8,019 bases of DNA from Cyanobacteria bacterium OH_PDB_112 (GTDB taxonomy: Bacteria; Cyanobacteriota; Vampirovibrionia; Gastranaerophilales; CAJFVJ01): NCBI GenBank assembly GCA_023457295.1, contig JAEWLZ010000154.1, positions 1 through 8,019 on the forward strand, read 5' to 3'. The notes beneath the pieces were generated by a model. The model made no database searches. It was not told the DNA's origin and saw only the letters and a list, made by a program, of their open reading frames with translations. Position 1 is the first letter of the stretch. Each line of letters begins with the position of its first letter. Of this stretch, positions 1 to 4,297 are shown piece by piece. The position numbers and the translations under genes are program-made.

Positions 1-405
1 ATCAAGTCCATGAGATTTTTCTTCGGGACAAATTTCTCTAAACATCTGTTGCGAATCAAAATAATGATTATTTAACTCTTTGTCATATAAAGCTTTTGAT
101 GTTTCGTTCAAAAAATTAAAATCAAAAATAGCATTATGCGCCACTATGGGATATTCGCCGATAAAATCAAAGATTTTTGGCATAATTTCATGGGTTTTAG
201 GCGCATCGGCAACCATTTCTTCGGTTATTCCATGGATATTTATACTTGAATACCTAATATGCTGTTCAGGATTTATAAGTGTTTGAAATTCTTCAACTAT
301 TTCACCGTTTACAAGTTTTAGACCCGCAAACTCAATTATTTTTTCTTTTGTATGGTCAAGACCTGTTGTCTCAACATCCAAAACTATTAAAATTTTATCA
401 GACAT
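1..405 (-). CDS. DEDDh 3'-5' exonuclease, DnaQ/epsilon-like (3' end outside window)
   Basis: Only the first 135 residues are present; the gene runs off the left edge of the window. The Exo I motif is clear near the N-terminus (LDVETTGL, with D10 and E12 as metal ligands). HGIT follows at 58-61, and Exo II is AHNAIFDFNFL around 89-99 with D95 as the third acidic ligand. FDSQQMFR near 116-123 fits the conserved strand after Exo II. The Exo III HxxxxD motif would lie beyond the edge and cannot be checked. The family removes 3' nucleotides from DNA or RNA, and a proofreading epsilon subunit is the likeliest role. A stand-alone repair or RNase T-like nuclease, or a longer fusion protein, is also possible. 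The ATG at 405 is preceded by GAGAG at a suitable distance and by a good promoter, so the start is well supported. It is transcribed divergently from the 567 gene. Confidence 0.9.
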   Translation of the reverse strand, partial: MSDKILIVLDVETTGLDHTKEKIIEFAGLKLVNGEIVEEFQTLINPEQHIRYSSINIHGITEEMVADAPKTHEIMPKIFDFIGEYPIVAHNAIFDFNFLNETSKALYDKELNNHYFDSQQMFREICPEEKSHGLD

Positions 406-431
406 CTTTTTCTCTCAATTCTACAATTTAA

Positions 432-459
432 ATTTTAGCATAAACAATTTTCGCTTCAA
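432..459 (-). promoter_or_regulatory. Sigma-70-type promoter of the exonuclease gene
   Basis: Read on the minus strand, TTGAAG (459-454) is followed after 16 nt by TAAAAT (437-432). TGC directly precedes the -10, giving an extended -10 (TGCTAAAAT). Transcription would start near 425, leaving a leader of about 20 nt that holds only the GAGAG ribosome binding site before the ATG at 405. The match is by eye. Confidence 0.6.
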
Positions 460-479
460 AACGACTTAACATATAAAAA

Positions 480-505
480 ATTTTGTAAATTTTTATTTAC
501 AAAAT
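480..505. repeat. Perfect 11-bp inverted repeat in the divergent intergenic region
   Basis: ATTTTGTAAAT (480-490) and ATTTACAAAAT (495-505) are exact reverse complements separated by TTTT. The site lies between the exonuclease promoter and the start of the 567 gene, where a dimeric regulator could act on either gene. It is almost pure A/T and is not followed by a clean T-run after a GC stem, so it does not look like an intrinsic terminator. A possible weak promoter for the 567 gene (TTGTAA, 16 nt, TATCAA) overlaps it. An operator role is inference. Confidence 0.5.
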
Positions 506-566
506 ATCAACTATTTTTATTCACGGTTTATAAATAGAGCATACATAAATAAAAAGAGAGAGAAAA

Positions 567-1313
567 ATGATTCAAGTAGTTCAAAACAGGCTTCATAAAG
601 CCCAAAGCCATACTTTCGGCAAAAATAAAGACAGATTATTGACCGAAACAGAAAAAGAAACCCCAAAAATACCTCCAATGGCTATCGACCCTAAAGAATT
701 GCCAAAAACAATAAAGCCCAACAAAATAGCAAAATTTTTTGGTGATTTGGGTAAAGTAATCAAACAAAAGAAACTTTTGTGTTCTACAACATTGCTCTCA
801 GGACTATTTTGCCTTCACTCTACAACTGTGGCCATACAAAAACAAACACATAACAAAAATGAACAAGCTATTTATAAGCAAGTATCTTTGCCTGACTATC
901 AAAAGATAAAATATAATGACAGCCTAATTCAACATAACGGTTTTAATCCATATTATGCTCCTTATTACAGAGATATTATAGATTCTATTAGAGGAAAAAA
1001 TATTAACATAAACGAAAAATATAAAATTGAAGGATTAAGAAAAAAAGCTACCATCCAAAATGCTTATGAATATTCTCTTAAAAATACTAAATATCTAAAA
1101 GATATTACAGCCAAGGCTCTTATACTTCAAAGAGACAGCATAACCAATGCTCTTAACCATCAAATAGATAGTATTACTTATGTCCTTGGTCATCAAAGAG
1201 ATAGTACAAGTAATGCTATTAATCATCAACTGGACAGTACTTCTCTTTCATTTGATAAAACTATTAAACAACTGCAAAAAGCCGCAAAAAAAGCTGCAAA
1301 AAAGTTAAGATAG
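567..1313 (+). CDS. Unrecognised single-pass membrane or secreted protein with C-terminal 11-residue repeats
   Basis: I do not recognise this 248-residue protein and assign no function. Residues 1-68 are polar, basic and proline-containing (PKIPPMAIDPKELPK), probably disordered. A hydrophobic stretch lies near 69-90 (LLCSTTLLSGLFCLHSTTVAI). It is preceded by KQKK, so it could be a single membrane anchor or an internal signal sequence. Residues 100-180 are mixed and tyrosine-rich. Residues 189-232 hold three and a half copies of an 11-residue unit, (R/I/L)DS-I/T-T/S-xxx-x-HQ, predicted helical and probably a hendecad coiled coil. The tail (LQKAAKKAAKKLR) is a short, highly basic amphipathic helix. 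The ATG is preceded by GA-rich AGAGAGA at 555-562, a weak ribosome binding site like that of the divergent exonuclease. The gene is alone on its strand and its last codons lie inside the terminator of the convergent operon. Confidence 0.75.
   Translation: MIQVVQNRLHKAQSHTFGKNKDRLLTETEKETPKIPPMAIDPKELPKTIKPNKIAKFFGDLGKVIKQKKLLCSTTLLSGLFCLHSTTVAIQKQTHNKNEQAIYKQVSLPDYQKIKYNDSLIQHNGFNPYYAPYYRDIIDSIRGKNININEKYKIEGLRKKATIQNAYEYSLKNTKYLKDITAKALILQRDSITNALNHQIDSITYVLGHQRDSTSNAINHQLDSTSLSFDKTIKQLQKAAKKAAKKLR
1131..1262 (+). repeat. Tandem 33-nt (11-residue) coding repeat, about 4 units
   Basis: The units start at 1131, 1164, 1197 and 1230. The first three translate to RDSITNALNHQ, IDSITYVLGHQ and RDSTSNAINHQ. 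The fourth keeps LDSTS and then diverges. The units differ at many codon third positions while the DS and HQ positions stay fixed, so the duplication is not recent and the protein pattern seems to be kept by selection. The period of 11 fits a hendecad coiled coil. Confidence 0.8.
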
Positions 1314-1328
1314 ATTTTATCTTAGCTT
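1298..1328 (-). terminator. Intrinsic terminator of the glucokinase-holA-holB operon, inside both convergent gene ends
   Basis: AAGTTAAGATA (1302-1312) pairs with TATCTTAGCTT (1318-1328) around a 5-nt loop. This is an 11-bp stem with one G-U pair. On the minus strand the stem runs into six T residues (complement of 1298-1303), the usual layout of a Rho-independent terminator. There is no T-run on the plus side, so it should work mainly for the minus-strand operon. Both stop codons (TAG at 1311-1313, and TAA on the minus strand at 1319-1317) are inside the hairpin. Confidence 0.6.
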
Positions 1329-2225
1329 CAAAAAAAGACTTTCTATTACATTTTGAAGTTTGACAAAGCTTTTTAGCTTAATTTTGGCATCTTCAAATTT
1401 TTGCAAAAGCTCTATTGATTTTGCAACAAAAACTCTATCCTCGGCATTCTGAGCGATTAATTTTTTTACAAATTTTTGCATCAAATCAAGGATTTTATCG
1501 GGCGAAATATCTTCTGACAATGCTAAAAATTTATTAGCAAAAAGTAAAGCCGTTTCTTCATTCCGATAAGGAAAATCGACAAAAAACCCTTCCACAATAG
1601 ATAAATCTTCTTCTTCCTCAAAAGTTGAAATCCCTATATTTTGGCATCTTGAAACGATTGTCGGCAAAAGGTCATTTTTGTTTTTGGTTAAAAAGAAAAA
1701 CGTCACATGCTCAGGCGGTTCTTCAAGAATTTTGAGCATAGCATTGCAGGGTGCTTTTTCAAAAACTGCCTGACTAAGAGGTTTAGGACACCATGCCCGC
1801 TCTTTACCCTCCGGCACACGAGGAGGAGAAAAAGGCAAATCACATTTAGATTCTTCAGCATCTGTAATAATAATTACTCTATGATAAGGCGATGTAACAC
1901 CGAGATTATTTCGCAAAGCACGAATTTGTTCTACCGAAATCTTTTTTCTTTCCTTTTCGGTAAAATCCATTGGAGAAATTGTAATCACGGCAGGATGAGC
2001 ATTTTGGTCTATCCAGGAACAATTTACACAATTACAATCCGATGTTTTAGAAGTTGTACAATTGAGATATCTTGCAATATCAAGAACAATCCTGTACTGA
2101 GAAATAATATCATTTCCGCTCAAAATAAATCCATGAGCAAAACGATTTTGCTCGCCGGTTAAAGCAAGCTCAAAAAACCTTGCGGCAAAAGGATATTTCG
2201 ATTTCAATTCTTCATCGAAAATCAT
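1317..2225 (-). CDS. holB: DNA polymerase III delta' subunit (clamp loader), with an unusual internal insertion
   Basis: This 302-residue protein is the delta' subunit, which helps delta and the DnaX ATPase load the sliding clamp onto DNA. The AAA+ start is HGFILSGNDI near 31-40. The P-loop is degenerate (no GKT/S), as expected for a delta' that does not hydrolyse ATP. A cysteine cluster (C56, C64, C66, C69) matches the zinc module, with slightly altered spacing. ISVEQIRAL (96-104) leads to VIIITDAEE (117-125, Walker B region). CNAMLKILEEPP (160-171) and VSRCQ (191-195, the SRC arginine-finger motif) follow. About 29 extra residues separate DAE from NAMLK compared with the usual spacing. The helical C-terminal region is rather short. 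Translation is probably coupled to holA: the start ATG overlaps the holA stop as ATGA, with GGAG 8 nt upstream. The reading frame is intact, so it is probably functional. Confidence 0.92.
   Translation of the reverse strand: MIFDEELKSKYPFAARFFELALTGEQNRFAHGFILSGNDIISQYRIVLDIARYLNCTTSKTSDCNCVNCSWIDQNAHPAVITISPMDFTEKERKKISVEQIRALRNNLGVTSPYHRVIIITDAEESKCDLPFSPPRVPEGKERAWCPKPLSQAVFEKAPCNAMLKILEEPPEHVTFFFLTKNKNDLLPTIVSRCQNIGISTFEEEEDLSIVEGFFVDFPYRNEETALLFANKFLALSEDISPDKILDLMQKFVKKLIAQNAEDRVFVAKSIELLQKFEDAKIKLKSFVKLQNVIESLFLKLR
1746..1838 (-). repeat. GC-rich, hairpin-forming in-frame insertion within holB
   Basis: This segment encodes delta' residues 130-160 and covers about 29 residues that the family normally lacks. 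It is about 52% G+C by hand count, and its core is about 65%, while the surrounding gene is visibly AT-rich. It is bounded by short inverted arms, CTTTTTC (1754-1760) and GAAAAAG (1828-1834). It also holds an inner hairpin, CCTCC (1808-1812) with GGAGG (1822-1826) around 9 nt. The encoded peptide is proline-, arginine- and tryptophan-containing (SPPRVPEGKERAW) and unlike delta'. It resembles in principle the Rickettsia palindromic elements that insert in frame into genes. Exact ends are uncertain. No second full copy is visible in the window. Confidence 0.5.
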
Positions 2226-3190
2226 ATCATCATCTCCATTGCCAATTTTGATTGAAGTTTACCGGATTTTATTTTAAATTCGGTTTCTGTCAGATTTTTT
2301 TGTAATTCAATCAAATCCTCAATGCTAACAGAAGCCAATTTTTTAAGTTCCTGCTTAACCCAATATTCATGTCTATTCAATTTTTTACCTATTTCAAAAC
2401 AAGAAAGGGTCTTTGCGTCAATTTTCATAGCAACCCATTTTTTGACAGCACTTTGCAAAAATGCCAAAATTCTTAAGGGTTCATCTTTATCAAGAAGTTT
2501 TGCAAGCTCAATTTGAGATTTACATTTATCTTTTGATATCAAAACATCAGCAAAAGTGAATACATTATCACAACTCAGTCCCAATGCGTCAACAAATTTT
2601 TTGGTAATGTTCTTTTCTGGATAAACAAGAAGTTCCAATTTTGAAATTTCAGAATCAAGTTTCCGAAGGTCTTCTCCTGCACAGGTCAAAAGTTCTTCCG
2701 CCGCATCTTTTTTTATTGTCAGTCCTTTTTCTTTTGCATTTTCACCAATCCAGTCAATAAATTTAGCTGTTTCATAACTTTTAAAAGGCTGGAATTCTAT
2801 GATTTCACCAAATTTTTTAATCGCTTTCACGATTTTTGATGCGCCGTCAATTTTTTTATTTTTACCTTTTTCAATTTGACAAACAAAAATAACACTAACC
2901 GTGGAAGGCAGATATTCTAAAGTTTCTATAATTTTGTCCGTAAAATCCCCTTTAAAATTTCCTTCTTCTTTTGTCCTTAAAAAAAGAGCTTTGGAATGAA
3001 TTTCTATAAGCAAATTACCAAACATCATGCCTGTTGTTTGAATATTTTCAAGCAAAATATTAGCATCAGGGTTTTTTAAAACACGATAATTAAGAGGCGA
3101 AATATCATCTCCGAGAACTTTATGGCGCAAAGATACTAAAGCTTTTTCAAGCCTGAAATCATCTTCACCCCAAAGGAGATGTATGCTCAT
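2222..3190 (-). CDS. holA: DNA polymerase III delta subunit (clamp loader)
   Basis: This 322-residue protein is the delta subunit, the clamp-opening wrench of the replicative clamp loader. Its length is typical. The N-terminal domain opens with LLWGEDDFRLEKAL (5-18), the usual delta start with a degenerate P-loop position. The strand STVSVIFVCQIEKGKNKK lies near 96-113, and FQPFKSYETAKFIDWI near 133-148. The domain II helix EDLRKLDSEISKLELLV (173-189) is the most recognisable delta motif. VFTFADVL (210-217) begins the C-terminal collar domain, which includes KKLNRHEYWVKQ (269-280) and the final LTETEFKIKSGK (300-311). The ATG at 3190 has a strong AGGAGG site just upstream. It begins 12 nt after the glucokinase stop, and its stop overlaps the holB start by 4 nt, so the three genes form one operon. 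Confidence 0.95.
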   Translation of the reverse strand: MSIHLLWGEDDFRLEKALVSLRHKVLGDDISPLNYRVLKNPDANILLENIQTTGMMFGNLLIEIHSKALFLRTKEEGNFKGDFTDKIIETLEYLPSTVSVIFVCQIEKGKNKKIDGASKIVKAIKKFGEIIEFQPFKSYETAKFIDWIGENAKEKGLTIKKDAAEELLTCAGEDLRKLDSEISKLELLVYPEKNITKKFVDALGLSCDNVFTFADVLISKDKCKSQIELAKLLDKDEPLRILAFLQSAVKKWVAMKIDAKTLSCFEIGKKLNRHEYWVKQELKKLASVSIEDLIELQKNLTETEFKIKSGKLQSKLAMEMMI

Positions 3191-3202
3191 AAAGCCTCCT
3201 TT

Positions 3203-4162
3203 TTATTGTGTAACGAGTAAACTTGCTCCCACAACTCCGGCACTTTCACCAAGTTCTGCCGCTACAACTTCAACAGCATCGGCAGACGCTTTTAAAGCAC
3301 GTTCTTTTATAATTTTTCTTATGGGATCCAAAATCAAATCGCCAGATTGCCCTACACCGCCACCTATAATAATACGTTCAGGATTAAGAAGGTTTACAAC
3401 ATTCACAAGAGCAAGACCAAGCCATTCTCCTGTAATTGTGAAAATTCTTCTGGCAACGGCATCACCTTGCAATGCGGCCTCATAAACCAAATAAGGAGTG
3501 ATTGGTCCTGAAGCGGCAAGCTCTTTATATAATGTAGACTTTCCGCCTGAAATATATTCTTTCGCCATTTGGACGATAGCAGGTCCTGAAGCCAAAGCTT
3601 CAAGACACCCTGTCGAACCACAGCCGCATATTGGACCATGCGGCTCCATAACAACCATATGCCCTATTTCTCCAGCCGCCATGCTCGCTCCGCGAACAAG
3701 CTGACCGTTTAGTATTATACCCGAACCAACACCTGTTCCGACCGTAAGACATATAAGATTTTTACATCCTTGTCCCGCTCCGAACGTGTACTCCCCTAGT
3801 GTAGCCACTCTAACATCATTGTCCAATTTTGTTTTAACTTTAAATTCATCTTCAAAAATTTTGCCCAAAGGTACATTTTTCCATCCCGGTATATTAGGAA
3901 GAAGACGCACCATGCCTTCATCAGAATTTATTTGACCTGGCAAACCTATGCCAATACCCGTGATATTATCAAGTGCAAGTTTAGTTTCTTTCAAACTTGC
4001 ATAAATAGTTTCTTTGATATTTTTAATTGTGTACTCATACCCCATTTCGGCTCTTGTCGGAACACTGTTTGAATAAATAATATTCCCTTTTGAATCAACT
4101 ATGGCAATTTTCACATTTGTTCCGCCGACATCAATTCCTATGCTATGTTTCTTGGTAGACAA
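3203..4162 (-). CDS. glcK: ROK-family sugar kinase, probably glucokinase (TTG start)
   Basis: This 319-residue cytoplasmic kinase probably phosphorylates glucose with ATP at the head of glycolysis. Numbered from the TTG at 4162, IDVGGTN (10-16) is the phosphate-binding motif. GIGLPGQIN lies near 71-79 and LDND (113-116) supplies the catalytic Asp116. TVGTGVGSG follows near 140-148. GEIGH (164-168) and CGCGSTGCLE (179-188) form the ROK zinc site with H168, C179, C181 and C186, and IIIGGGVGQSG lies near 264-274. There is no helix-turn-helix, so it is an enzyme and not a ROK repressor. Sugar specificity (glucose, fructose or an amino sugar) cannot be settled here. An in-frame TTG at 4204 would add 14 residues. 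I prefer 4162 because AAGGAG (4177-4172) sits 9 nt before it, the protein then begins MSTKKHSIGIDVGG as in homologues, and a TATAAT box lies inside the longer version. It leads the operon with holA and holB. Confidence 0.9.
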   Translation of the reverse strand: MSTKKHSIGIDVGGTNVKIAIVDSKGNIIYSNSVPTRAEMGYEYTIKNIKETIYASLKETKLALDNITGIGIGLPGQINSDEGMVRLLPNIPGWKNVPLGKIFEDEFKVKTKLDNDVRVATLGEYTFGAGQGCKNLICLTVGTGVGSGIILNGQLVRGASMAAGEIGHMVVMEPHGPICGCGSTGCLEALASGPAIVQMAKEYISGGKSTLYKELAASGPITPYLVYEAALQGDAVARRIFTITGEWLGLALVNVVNLLNPERIIIGGGVGQSGDLILDPIRKIIKERALKASADAVEVVAAELGESAGVVGASLLVTQ

Positions 4163-4192
4163 AATCTTTTTCTCCTTCAATCTCAATTTTGG

Positions 4193-4198
4193 ATTATA
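4193..4198 (-). promoter_or_regulatory. Likely -10 box of the glucokinase-holA-holB operon
   Basis: The minus strand reads TATAAT at 4198-4193, a perfect -10 hexamer. It would start transcription near 4186, about 24 nt before the TTG at 4162 and just before the AAGGAG site. No good -35 hexamer is seen at 16-18 nt, so the call rests on the -10 and its position. Confidence 0.4.
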
Positions 4199-4253
4199 TA
4201 TCAAGACATATCGATACTAACTAGAAAAAATTTTATCATGAACATTATTTTGC

Positions 4254-4274
4254 CAAAATCTTATTACGATTTTG
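4254..4274. repeat. Perfect 7-bp inverted repeat between the 740-residue gene and the glucokinase gene
   Basis: CAAAATC (4254-4260) and GATTTTG (4268-4274) are exact reverse complements around a 7-nt loop. The site is 24 nt past the stop of the 740-residue gene and upstream of the glucokinase promoter. On the minus strand it is not followed by a T-run, so it is a poor intrinsic terminator. It could be an operator for the glucokinase operon or have no function. Confidence 0.35.
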
Positions 4275-4297
4275 ATTACATTTTTTAATAAAATTTC

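Noticed and set aside
80..286. A 68-residue plus-strand open frame antisense to the exonuclease
   Set aside because: The minus strand has clear DEDDh motifs in this span; the plus-strand frame has no ribosome binding site or domain.
1131..1262. 33-nt tandem repeats as a possible CRISPR array
   Set aside because: The units are contiguous with no spacers, differ at many third codon positions, and lie in frame within a gene.
1707..2162. A 151-residue open frame on the plus strand, antisense to holB
   Set aside because: It is a shadow of holB: Cys-, Arg- and Asn-rich composition, no ribosome binding site, and it reads through the holB insertion with no recognisable domain.
3183..3704. Plus-strand open frames opposite the glucokinase gene
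   Set aside because: They lie opposite conserved ROK motifs and have the low-complexity composition expected of antisense frames.
4254..4274. Inverted repeat as the terminator of the 740-residue gene
   Set aside because: The stem is only 7 bp and AT-rich, and no T-run follows on the minus strand, so it is listed only as an inverted repeat.
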